Shown here in pieces: positions 1 through 12,100 of a stretch of 64,000 nucleotides of DNA (position 1 is the first letter of the stretch; every line of letters starts with the position of its first letter). The DNA comes from Cheilinus undulatus (Eukaryota > Chordata > Actinopteri > Labriformes > Labridae), in contig NC_054872.1 of NCBI RefSeq assembly GCF_018320785.1, positions 42,892,551 through 42,956,550 of the forward strand, in the 5' to 3' direction. Both the position numbers and the translations under genes were made by a program. The notes under the pieces were generated by a model. That model did no database searches and was not told the origin of the DNA. It was given only the letters and a program-made list of their open reading frames with translations.

Positions 1-524
1 TCACTGTGCCAAAGTGCTAAAGGCCAAACAATTGATCGGTTTTATAAGTTAGCAGTAATGCAGGAGCCCAGAGGGAAATTATACTGTTGTATGTTTAAAT
101 ACTCTGTATTTAAAACCTCATTTTTAATTATTTATATCTTAGTGTGACTTGTTAGCGTGACCAAACTGTTACTTCTTACTGCCTGCACATCTTAACACAT
201 CTGTTTCCTCCCTTTTATCACCATTTTTGCATTGGCTGTTTGCAGTCTGACAAAGCTCAACAAAAAGGGGACACTATTCCCACACCATGCTTTCATAGTT
301 TTTCTGATTCTGAATTCTCCTGCTGCGTCATGACATGAGGGTACATCTATGATATTTATTAGGGTTTCCTGCAACAACTTGTAGCTTCAGATTTAACACA
401 TTAAACATGTTTTTATTGTTTCAGTGATTATTTTATCACTCTTTTTGTGGTTGTTTACATTTGAACTTTCCTGTTTTACTTGCACCTGCTTGATGTCTCT
501 GTCCTGCTCTCAGGAAGAAGTTGG

Positions 525-605
525 GGTACATTGGGGGGACAGTGGATCAGGATTTGGAGTCACTCTGGTCTTCACTTACAGGTCGGGGGTTTGATCCCCC
601 AAATT
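525..605 (+). repeat. Degenerate tRNA-like SINE fragment
   Basis: A GGTCGGGGGTTTGATCCCCC segment resembles the B box of tRNA-derived fish SINEs, preceded by a weak A-box-like CAGTGGATCAG stretch. No tRNA cloverleaf forms. Confidence 0.35.
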
Positions 606-3600
606 TCTTCCACTTACCATCTCATTACCTTGTTAGAGGATATAGTATTTGCAATTTATTATGTCTTCTACCATGAGATACAGGTATACAAGTTTAAAAT
701 ATCTAAGCGTAAACATGTATTTAACAAGAGGTTTAAAAAAGCCTGTACAAGTTGTGCTTTGCTGGCCTCATGATAGGTGATGTCATTGTTTGCGAAAGCT
801 CTATGTCAGAGTAAATACACTTTTCTTTGTTTGTAGTCCTACCTTTTGGATGACTTATGCTCATTAGCATATTGTACTGAAAACTGCTGAAGACCTGAGG
901 TAGTTTGAATGGTATCTGATGTGTTACATCGTTTATAGATGCTACTTGCAGATAACTGTAATTGGCTGTAGATTTCTGGTTTTTACTGTTTTAGAATGAG
1001 GCGGTGGTGGTAACTTTTTACTGTGTACATGTGTTGTTTGCATACTGGCTCAACTAAACATTTTCACTAGCATTATAAGGAATTCTAATAAATGTTTTCA
1101 TTTTTATTTTTAATGAAAACAAATGCATCACCACCACATGTCCAGTTGATGAGGGGCTCATTGTGAAATGAGGTGGTGGGCTCCACCAAATTGGAATGCA
1201 GACGAAGGATTTCTTAGCCTCTGACTACTCAAAGTGCTTTTGCACTAGAGGTCACACTTACCCATTCATTCACTCCACATTCATAAGCAATCCCTTACCG
1301 GCATGCATGCGCAAGCCCATGGAGTAGAGTGTTTGCCTCTGCAGGCGTTTTAACAGTTTGACATGGTGTGCCCAAATTGGGCAGAAATCATTAGCAGGAT
1401 CCCGGGTCCTGCAACCCATCAATTTCAGTGCAAAACGCAGCAGCTCTGCTTTGGCAGGAATGAAAAAAGTGTGTTCATATTACCCCAACTGTTGCTTCTC
1501 TCCACTGGCTGACAGTTGATTTTAGGATTGATTATAAAATTCTTTTAATTTTATGCATAAATCACTTTTTCAGACTTTTCTAACAAGCAGCTTACAAAAA
1601 ATGTGTGCTGAAACAAGCCGTTCTCAGATTTTCCCCTCATGATGTCATGTGGGGAGTTAGCACCACCTCCAGATTCAGTTAGCCCTCCCCGCTTGGAAGA
1701 AAGTTCAGGCCTCCTCTCCTGATCCTCCTCTCATCAGGAGGGCCACATCCATTAAGTCACATCCATGATGCCTGAGGGTGACATCAGGCCCATTATAAGC
1801 AAAAAAGATGCATGAAAAACTTACTCATAAATCCATTCTTGATTAAAGATTTCTGTATAAATTTAACATTTGGGGAGTGTTTATTTTTCACTGCCTGAGG
1901 ATTAAAACTAGATATTTTTTTTAACTTCATGTGTTTTTCACCAATGAGGACGCAGTGTGGCAGCCCCAAAAATATATGGCTTAAATATCTAGGTTGTCCC
2001 CTAGTGGCTTTCTGCAGCATAATAATTTAACTGTGTGAATAGGGACTGTGTTTACTGCTAAAGGCTAAAAATAAGGTACATTATAAAGACAAAAATGTTT
2101 CTTTTATTTAGTTCTTTAAATGCTCTGGCCCTCACAGTGTCTTCATAGACATAAGCTGGCCCTTGTACAGATGTAGGCTAGTTGATGACACCTGCCCTAT
2201 GCTTTTGGTTATATTTAAAGTTAATGCTTATGTGTCAATAAAATCATAAATACTAATCCCAAAAGCTAATGCTAAAGCTAATGGTACTTCATGTTTGCTT
2301 TGTAGGCTACTATACGATTGTATGCTAATATGCTATCCATATAACTTCTTACAGTGACATGTCTGTAGCCTGTCACTCTGCCCTCTAATTACCAGAAATC
2401 AATCATTTGTTCTTGAATAATTTACTTTTCAGGCTTGTCTCTATGGTAGGTGACATTTTGCAAAGCTAACTGTAGTACACAAACACTCACACAAGTGTGA
2501 AAGTCCCCTCTCCACTAGTTAACATGGCTTCACCCGGCGATGTCATTAGCCCTTTAAATAAACACAGCATGCTTCCTGGTTTACTGGCTGTGTGAACATT
2601 TATTGCCTTTCTTTACAAGACTACAGGATTCTTACTGCTCAAACAGTGTGTCAGACAGTCCAGTATGAAGGCTTTCTACCTGTTATCAGGTGTTAGAAGC
2701 TAATTGTGTTGTATTAAACAGCGGTTTAACTGGTTTATCTGCACGGGAAGGTCATCCACAAAAACAAAGAGAGCAGGAGAGCGGGTAAAGAGAGGGGGTA
2801 TTGTTCTGGAAATAGCTTCAGGGCTTTGTCTTTCACTGTGTGAGTGTTGCAGGAAGGAGACCCGGCTTTTTTCTATCAATGAGGGTCTGTGATCAGTGTA
2901 TCTAAATGTGTTTTCCTGCATGTGTGTCCATGAGTGACTCACTTCAAATGGGTGCTCTGCTATCAGTCATAACATATCCCTATCTCTGTGTTTGTGGCCT
3001 GTGTGTATAATGGGTGTGCCCAGGATCGTGGGGGCCGGACTTTAGCTCCTGCTTCAGGTGTGTCTTTGTGCAACAAAGACACAAGACGTAGAGGGTCAGA
3101 CGGTTAAGACGTAAACATTTAGATGTAGGTCAACAGGAATAAGGGGGCGACTAAGTAAAGACATAGGAGGGAGCTGCAGATGACAGAAAATGGACAAAAT
3201 GAAACTACCATGTGTGCCTTGATCCTGAAGATTTCCAGGAAGCTTAAGGATTACTACCTGTCTGGGCTTGCAGAGGTAAAGCTATCTTGTGTGACCATTT
3301 TTCCCCTCTTGTGTGTGTGTTTTATAGCTGATTTCATGGAAAAGATATACTCTCAGGCAGATTTGCGTAGCAGCCAGCACAGATAGCAGCTAGAATAACA
3401 GGTTTGTTACACAGACAGTGTAATTCAAGGGAGCAGGATCCTTTTTTGAATGCAAAGAGCACTTGGATGCAGCACTGACCTTCGATCAAGTCAAGCTAAG
3501 GTAATTTGAAAGAGGCTAATAGAGGCTAACATATTCGTATTACAGCTAATTACAACATGAGTTGAATGGGGGGAGTAATTGAACTCTGACACTTCTCCTG

Positions 3601-5810
3601 TCAGCATGAATAAGATTCTTGGTTCATATGTGGAGGTGAATTTGCATATGAGAAAGCTTACAAGTCAGCACATTAAAAAATGAATGAAATAGGCCACTTG
3701 ATCCATGATTCGAGAGACTAATGACCACCAAAAGGGTTTCTAAGATGTATTTTGGTGTATTTGTTTAGAGTGAGTTTCCATGGTGTTGCTCATGTGTTTT
3801 GTAGTTTAGAAATGTTGACGAATGATGAGTACAAACAGTCCAGAATAGTCTGGCCAGACAACCAGTATGACTTCACTGTGTTTTACTCATGCATTATGTA
3901 TTGTGGAAAATGTTACGGTTGTGAAGCGTCAGGATCAGGGGATAGATAAAGTGATATTAATTAAAGTAAAAAGCCCAATCTGTGATCTCAGTGTAAACTT
4001 AAGAGCAGTTACACCCACCAAAACACACAACCAGGGATATTTACTGAATGTCAGTCTTATATTAGCTCCTTAACTGTGAGAGATAACACCACTAGCAGCA
4101 ACTAGGTCTATATTATTTATATTGCTTTAATGATGGGTTTACATCAGTATCACATGCCTTTGCATGTCACTTTACACCTTTATTAACCCATGTTTTTAAG
4201 GAAGAATTTTGAACATATTTAAAGACTATATTGATAAAATGGAGTTCCTCAGATACTTTACTGAAATTAAAATAGTAACAGCATGCTCATCAGCTGTCAA
4301 TTGTACATCAGTGCTCTAAGTTTCAAAAGTTTAATTACAAATAAAATGAAAAAAAAAACACATTTTATTAGTGACATTATTGGACCATTTTTCTTGGTGT
4401 ATTATTGGTAAAGCAGAGTTTTGATAATTGATTTTTTATTTGGTTGTATATGAACACAGGACAGGTGTGAGCAAAGAACAATAGCACAATAATACTTTAA
4501 GAGTTAAATATAAAACACACTGGTACAGCAGAGTGCATATAAACATAGATAAAATGGATTTTAAGAGTCTCCTTTTGAGCTGCAATGTGAAAGTAATATT
4601 CTCCATGTAATAGATATTATAATTACAAAAGTTTCATGATGTGAGATTCCTCCAAAAAATACGTCTCTTTTATTGATGCCTTCTGGGATTTTACCAGAAT
4701 CAAGGAGGAATCAAGCGTGATTTCCAGTTTCTGCAAGTAGCTGCTTCACTTCTCTCCAGGAAGTTTTCAGATACGGACAAGACCAAAAACATGAATATAG
4801 TCTACAGAAACCACCCCAGAAAAAACTGTGAACCACATGACTTTGATTTCTCCTTTGGGGCTGCAATGAATCATTATAGATTTTTCTAGCAGAATTCTCA
4901 CCAGGACAAATCATTTGTGATAGTAAACTGATTTTTCTAGATTTCAGCCATATTTACAATATTACTATATTATAATCAAGTCTAATACAATCTAATATAA
5001 TATATCTAATATAATCTGCTGTATTTCTGATAACAAAAGTAAACCTTTTGTAAAGCTTAAAAGTAATTCCTGCTAGACTTTATAGAATCATAAGCATCAA
5101 TAAATATTTGTATTATTCTTGGGTTTTTGGCCAAATCAGGGGTCTATTTATTTTAAAAAGAAGTGGGAGATCTGTAAATATTGACTAGTATAAGATTGAA
5201 ACAGATCCTTAAATACTGATGAGGTTTCCATTTTGCATTTTCTTATAGAAGGAAGTGATTCCTTTGTACTTTCATTTGTACTCATGATTCTGTGGGTTAT
5301 ACCAACTTTATATACAGCTGAGTTGCCTGTTGAGTACTTCCCATTCTTGGACTCTGTCCCTTTCAAAGGGTAACTAGAAATCTGAGAATATGTGGGATTA
5401 TTGGTCAAATTGAAACTTTTTTTAAATAAGTCTTTAGGAATACTTTTATTATTTCAACTCTCAAAGTCTCAATAAGGGATACACAGAAGATGCATCAGTT
5501 TAACATCAGCCCTTTTGACACTCGCAATTGGTAAATAAATAATGTGGGCATGAACTAAAGTTTGAAACAGATGTTTATCTGCAGTGTTATATCAATAAAA
5601 TGCAGATATTTGTTTTTTTTTAACATTGGTATCACCTCTGCCCTGATTTTTACAATCAGCACATTTCTAGTCGTGATGAGTTATTATACTGAAATCATCT
5701 AAGCCGCTCAGAGATAATGCTTTTGTGGGAAGAAGTTGTCAAGCTCTTTGATTCCTTTATACATCTCTGATATCACACGTTTCAAAAGATTTAATCTCTG
5801 TTTTGAGGGT

Positions 5811-5985
5811 ATTTTGGGTCTTTTATGCCTTTATTTAGATATGGCAGTGTGTAGATTCGGAAGCCAGGGTGAGGAAGACATGGAAGAGGCCACATGCCGG
5901 ATTTGAACCTGGACCGCCCACTCTGAGGACAACTTCCTTTGTACATGGGGTGTGCAGACATAACCACAAGGCTACTGGCACCCCA
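5811..5985 (-). mobile_element. tRNA-derived SINE, copy 1
   Basis: Read on the minus strand: a tRNA-like head with B box GGTTCAAATCC-like sequence, then a body ending in TAAAGGCA... before A-rich sequence. Same family as the copies at 17922, 31930 and 42530, recognised by the shared B box and the tail TAAAGGCATAAAA. Confidence 0.65.
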
Positions 5986-7470
5986 CAGCTCTGTTATTTC
6001 AATTATGAATATTATTGAAAGTAATGAAATGATGTAGAAAAAATACAAAGCACAAGTTATTTGAAATTCAAAGCTGCTGCAAGTGAAAAAAAGAGAGCAG
6101 TGGTGGTCCTTTCAGATTCAAAGGTCGGAAAATAAAGGCATTTCGTATGTCCTTTCAGTTACGCATAAACATGCAAAAGTTATACTGTACTTTTATACTC
6201 ACACAGAGCAGAGGGGACACTGTCTTAAATGATGGAACAGTACTTCTTTCAGTTCTTTACAAAATGTGGTATTTCCAAAGTCTGCAATGCAGTTAATTAT
6301 GTTAAAACCTTTATCTGTAGAGAAACTAGAGACTTAGGATTTCAAGTTAATAATGTAACACAATAAAAAAAGAATAATATCCCATTTTAATTTGCACTAA
6401 AAGGAAGCACACAGTAACATTTAACTGTACTTAACTACAGCACTCAGTTGAATGCTCTCATATTTAACTACTGGCCTTTAAAGACACATTAACTGTCTCT
6501 TTCTCTGAGGCTGTTTTGGCTGGGTTAAAATGTCTCCATAATGCTGCTGCATATCATCACATTTCTTCTCTCCAGTAAAGTGCTGTGACTCATGTGCTGT
6601 GTGTTGCATGAGCTGGCCACAGAGTCGTGCTACCCAGGAGCCGTGCATGTCAGTTTGTAGTTGTTGTTAAGACTAGGTGATATTACTGCCAGGGCTACTT
6701 TATATAGATGGATTACACTTGGCTGCAGGCACATTTATAATTCTTGAAGGCTGCTAGAAGGCTTCACACAGCATTCAAGGAGCTGTAACAGGTACCAGTG
6801 AATGAGACTCTTTCAAATCCATTTTTCCTCTGCTTGTGTAATTTTGTGTTTTTACTAGAGTTTGTGTGTCTGTCATTGGCAGACAGGATGCACAATTGCA
6901 GCATCAATGACTCTACCACCTTGAGAGATAATCTAATGCTGCTTTGTTGCAATTTTTACTTCAGTGCAGTGTTTGAAATCTTAATAACTATGCCGTAAGG
7001 ATGAATGCATCTGTCTTTCAAATGAAGACCAAGCAACGATGATCAGAACCAGCAGGGTTTTTCTAGAGTTGCAGAATTGTCTTTGGGCTAACATCCTCTA
7101 GCTGTTCGGTTAAGTCAGTTGATGAGTTCTCCTACCAAAATCTTGCTGTTGGACAGTTGTATGGGGGGGTTGGGGACAGCAGATAGAGAGGGACACAAAC
7201 ACAGCAGTGATGCAGATTGTTATTTTCTGATGGGTTCACAGCAGCGAGACTTTAAAGAACTTGGAAACAACATCCACAACTCAACACAAAGATGAAGGAT
7301 CTATGAAGTGGTGCTGATAGTATCTCTGCTCAGCCCTCTGTCACAGCCCCCAGCTCTGCTCCCTGTTTCATTCACTGGTCAGCAAATACATTGTATTAAG
7401 CCCCTGTATCATCTCATTAAAATGCACAAATAAATGTTAGTGTATGCTTAAGATAAAGAGCAGGGAAGAG

Positions 7471-7960
7471 TAGGGTTGGGTATCAGCTTACAGTTACCTC
7501 AAACGAGGTAACAATTGCAAGTTCATTCAAAAGCGGGTCAGGAGAAGAGCAAAAACATCTTTTCTGTCATGAGAAGCTTTCACTGCTGTTCTTTGCTCTT
7601 TACATCATGAGAAAATGTGGTGCAATTGTGCTTAAAATGTCGCTATACTATAGCTACATCCTAAGCTAACTGCTACACTGTTTGCAGCCACTGCTAACAG
7701 CTTTCAGTACAACTTAACCCTGCCTGTAGCTACCACCTCGTTCTCCTCAAACAATGCTGATTGGCCGGACCCGTGTTAAGGTCTGACACAAAAAGTGCCG
7801 ATTGAAGCTTTGCAAGATGGATTTGCCTGATGACAGACATTGATTCTGGCGAGTCCACTGGCTTTGCAAGGTTAACATCTAGGTTGCATTGAAATCTTTG
7901 TTGTAATTCAGACCAGTAGGTATTGGTTGTGTTGGCTTCGGATTTTGATAGTCATCCCTA
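7471..7960. mobile_element. Probable hAT-type MITE (TAGGGTTGGGTATC family)
   Basis: Starts TAGGGTTGGGTATC and ends GATAGTCATCCCTA, an imperfect terminal inverted repeat. Flanking 8-mers do not match well (4 of 8). A second copy with the same ends is at 13314-13883. Confidence 0.4.
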
Positions 7961-9110
7961 AAGTACAGAGACAGTGATGTCTCCTGGTCCTTTAAAGTCT
8001 TAATTTACATCTCAGCCTGCTGACTTCCTTTCACATCTTGTTAAATGCATTTTCAACACCATTTATTTTTGTTAACTAACCTATAGGTCTTGTCTTTGGT
8101 ATAAAAATAAAATCTACCCCTAACAATGCCAGTGAAGTATGAGTAGAAGTTCCTGATTTTTTTTTTTTTTTTTGGCTCAGTGTATTAGTGTATTTGTCAT
8201 TAGATAATAAGGTATGCAATGAATTGCATAATAAGTTTCAGCAGTGACACGCTCTAATGCTTCACATACAGAGAATGTGCAAACAGATATTCAAATATTA
8301 TCTTATGAAACTGTAACCAAAACTAAATAATGACAAAGAATCTGATAAGCACTTTAAGACGAAAAAGATAAAACTATAAGACTTGTAAGGAAGTAAAACA
8401 GCTGCACAGATATGTCGAATATGTGCACTTACAGTCTGAGTTGCAGTGCAAGAGGTAGTTGGGGAATGAGGATAAGTTAAGCCTTTTTCTTTGAATTTTC
8501 TTATATTTCTCATCACCTTGTTTCCTTTTTATAGTTTATTAAATGTCTTTTATTCAGCTGCCTTTTGAACCCTGCCAGGGATGGCTTTTTATTCATTTTG
8601 CACTTGTTTTCAATTTTAGCAGTCTATTCTCTATTTGCCCTGATTTGTAATGTTTATTTCATTATTCCCTGAGTTTTTGCCTCTTATTTTGTCAAAGCAT
8701 GCTGTGCTATATAAATAAAGGTATAATATTGTTTTTATTATGGTGTAGATATGATAAGGTGCATTTGAAGACAAAGAACAGCTCTGTCTCCTTAAACCCT
8801 ACTGTAATTTTTGTGTTCTCTGCATCAATTTCCTGTTTGTTTTATCAGATGCAGCAAGTTAAAAAAGGAAAAAACCTCTGGTTGAGGTTTAAATCCACTC
8901 TGTCATTTTCATTTAGGATTAGTTTGCCTTCATATTCAGGGAACGCAGACCAAGAACAACCACTGCCACAGAAAATACACCCAGTAATTAGATAAGGCTG
9001 GTTTTGCCAATTCAAACATCTAAAATTGCACCATTTTATAAGCCTAATAAGTTCTGCTCTTTTGTTCTAAAGGTCTTTTGTGTCCTCTTTTCTAGGCAGA
9101 GCCCTCCCCG

Positions 9111-9143
9111 ATGAAGACCACCTGGTACTGTCCTCTGGATCTT
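9111..9143 (+). CDS. rgl2: rgl2 coding exon 1 (proposed start)
   Basis: Encodes [11 protein letters not shown] and ends at the donor CTT|gtaagt. The exon itself begins at 9096 after a pyrimidine-rich acceptor (tcctcttttctag), so 9096-9110 would be 5' UTR. It joins exon 2 in phase 0. Short divergent first exons of this kind precede the conserved [10 protein letters not shown] block in RGL1 and RALGDS. This is the least certain exon of the gene. Confidence 0.6.
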
Positions 9144-12100
9144 GTAAGTTCAGCTGGGCTGTGTATATAGTAACATGCATGCACAGGATAATGCGCCTGT
9201 GAGTCAGTTCCAGTTTAAAATAGGGTAACTGTGTCAGGGACTTTCCCTGAGGCTAAAACTGTGCAGTAGAGCTTCATGTAACATGTGAGGAGAATAGAGT
9301 TCAAAGCAGCTTGATTTTACGCTTTATTTTTACACATCCATGGATACGGAGTGTCTCTGGAAGGACAGATTATATCTTTAATGAGACCGCCAGCAGTGTT
9401 AATTTAATAAGTTCACTAAAAGGACAAGATTAACTTAGTGCTTGTTTTATTTTGACACATTCTTTCAGAATTAAGCCAGATGTATTCATTATTCACCAAA
9501 ACATTAACTACCTTTATAGCAGTGGTTGTCAACTGGTGGGTTGAGACTCAAAACAGGGTCATGAATATGCACCTGGAAAAAGAACTGTGGCAAAGACTCT
9601 GCTAAGTACAGAGGCCCCAAGCAGACATACATCCAGACATTTTATTTTATACCATTTTGCCTTGATAATATGCCAATTTTGGTTATTTATTCAAGATCTT
9701 GACTGTATTATTTAATTATCTTGAGAAACAAAGCTAGTTTTCCCATGATAACATGTTGTTTTCTGGTGATCTGTTGAAAACTGATAAAAATGTACATGCT
9801 ATTACAAGAAATGTCGCAAACCCTATTACCCACCCACACATTACCCTAGGCCAAGCTTACTTGCCACATCTACTTCTTACCAGGGCTGAACGATTTGGGA
9901 AAATAATCCAATTGCAATTGTTTCCCCCAATATTGTGTTTGCAATTTAATATGCGATTATTTTTAGGTTCTTCAACTTATGTATTATTCAACAAAAATTA
10001 GCAATAAATCATTCTATATTCTAACCAACACAAATTAGAAAAAAGATCTAATTGGGATTTGGCTCATATAGTAGATTTGATATTAATTGCTATACTGAGG
10101 GGATATATTTTTTTTATGTTATTCTCATTTTGATTGAGAAATTCAGAACGCCAACAGGAAAGGTAGGACTTAGGTAAACTATTCTGAAAAAAAGACACTT
10201 GTATGTATGCATAATTTGTAGCGCATGAAATTTCTGCTGAAAAACAATGGTATCAAATTGGTATTTTGACACATTTTAGGATCAAAAAATATTGCACTGT
10301 CTGCTATTTGAAAATTGCAGCAGGCCATATTGCAATCCAATCTAATTTGCTATTAATTGCCCAGCCCTACTCCTTACTCCACCCAAAAGGTGTGGACTTA
10401 TAATTTTTTAAAAGATTATTTCCCTTTGCCCCTGGTAATATGTAGGGACATCCAGTGCATGACTGGGGTTGTGGCAGTCCTTCTCCCCACCCGATGGAGC
10501 CCTCATTCAGCTTTACTCTCCACATCTACAGCTTTCTTCAGCCTCAGTCTTTGGCCCAAGCATGCCTAAAAGTTCTGCATAGTACTGTATATTTATTTTT
10601 TTCTAAATAAAAAAAACTTTACCAAATAAATCCAGTGCATCTTCATGTACATTAATTAAAGTTTCAATCAGACAAATCGGTCTAAAGTTATTTTCAGATC
10701 TTTAATCTAAACCCCCTTCATCAGGCATTGGTCTTGCCCTTTGGCAGAAGCTCTGAAACACAAACAGGGAGGAGGAGGAAAATAAGCGTTTGTCTCTTGT
10801 GAGAAAGTGCCATGTTTCTTTATAGGCTAAACTTGAAAATATACTTGTAGCTCATTATTGTGTCACTTAAACATCTTTAACTATTTCTAATGATGTACAA
10901 AGTTTACGATTAGGCTACATAATCAGCAATGTGAGTAGAACTTCTTATAAAACAAAACTCACTGTCTTTAGCTTCCTACTGTGGCTCCAACACAGTTCAG
11001 CACACGCTAACAGCAATTACAAACTTACTGGACCATATATGGGACCACAACATTAACAAGCACCAAGACCACAGGCTGCTGATAGCAAAAATACACTCAG
11101 TTAAGAGCTGCCTCATGTAATTGAGCGTCTGCCTCAAGCATCATGCTGGTGTATCTGTGACAGGAGCAGAGTCACCTGTAGACCGAACATACAAGCAGGA
11201 GACAGGTGACTCTGCATGCACAGTGCTCAGTTCTTTGGCTGCTGACAGTATCATAAAGGATTTCCCGAAGATAAGTCATAAAAATGAGAAAACCAGCACT
11301 TTTGGTTTGGATCAAATGGCACTGAAGTGGCAGCATGACATGCCTCATGTCACATGACTAACACCACACGTCCTGGGGTGTAACTATTGCAGTCATGGTT
11401 GTAGATTATTTAACATTCAGCCCTAGTGTACATGAATTTCCTTTCAGGGCTTCTGCAATGATGTACTTTTGAAACTGGCATGTTGTGTCCTTTCTCTTTG
11501 TTCAACCATATTTTTGTTCCATAGGTTAGTGCTGCAGTGTTTGTCGTTCATACATTTTTATTTAAACGGTTTGAATATTTTTTCGAAAGCTGAGTCTTCA
11601 TTCTGATATTCTGAGCTGTTTTAACATGCTTTTCTGCTCTACAGTCCACAGTGGTGGAGGAAGAGGAGGATGGCGTGATCTACACAGTGGTTGTTAAACA
11701 GCAGCATGGTGCTCTCAATAATCCAGTGGTAAGTTGTGTTTGGCAAACACATCACGTGTTTTTTTTTTTTTAAATCTATGTGAAAGGTCATCCAATTTGA
11801 AGTAGTAATGACTGTTTTTTTGCTGTCTTGGGGCCTTTTTCCTTTCTATCTTTGTCCAGTCATCGGTTACTCGCTCCCAGTGTGTGAAAGCAGGGACAGA
11901 GGAAAAGCTGGTGCTCCACCTCCTCCATTCATTTTCTATGGGAGACTCCTCCTTCATCACGATCTTCCTCTCCACATATCGATCCTTCACTTCCACACAG
12001 AGAGTGCTGGACATCCTTACAGACAGGTAGGAGTTTTATCTCTGAGCAGTACAATTACTGAATGTTTTTCTCTGGTTAGAGAGTCTCGTTTTCAGTGAGC

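Larger units (their letters stand above)
1..9095. other. No gene recognised; 5' flank of rgl2
   Basis: AT-rich DNA in which every open frame is short and unlike any family I know. It may contain one or more rgl2 5'-UTR exons, since exon 1 starts at a splice acceptor, but I could not fix any. It holds a tRNA-like repeat near 525-605, a SINE at 5811-5985, a MITE-like element at 7471-7960 and a T17 tract at about 8158-8173. Confidence 0.5.
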
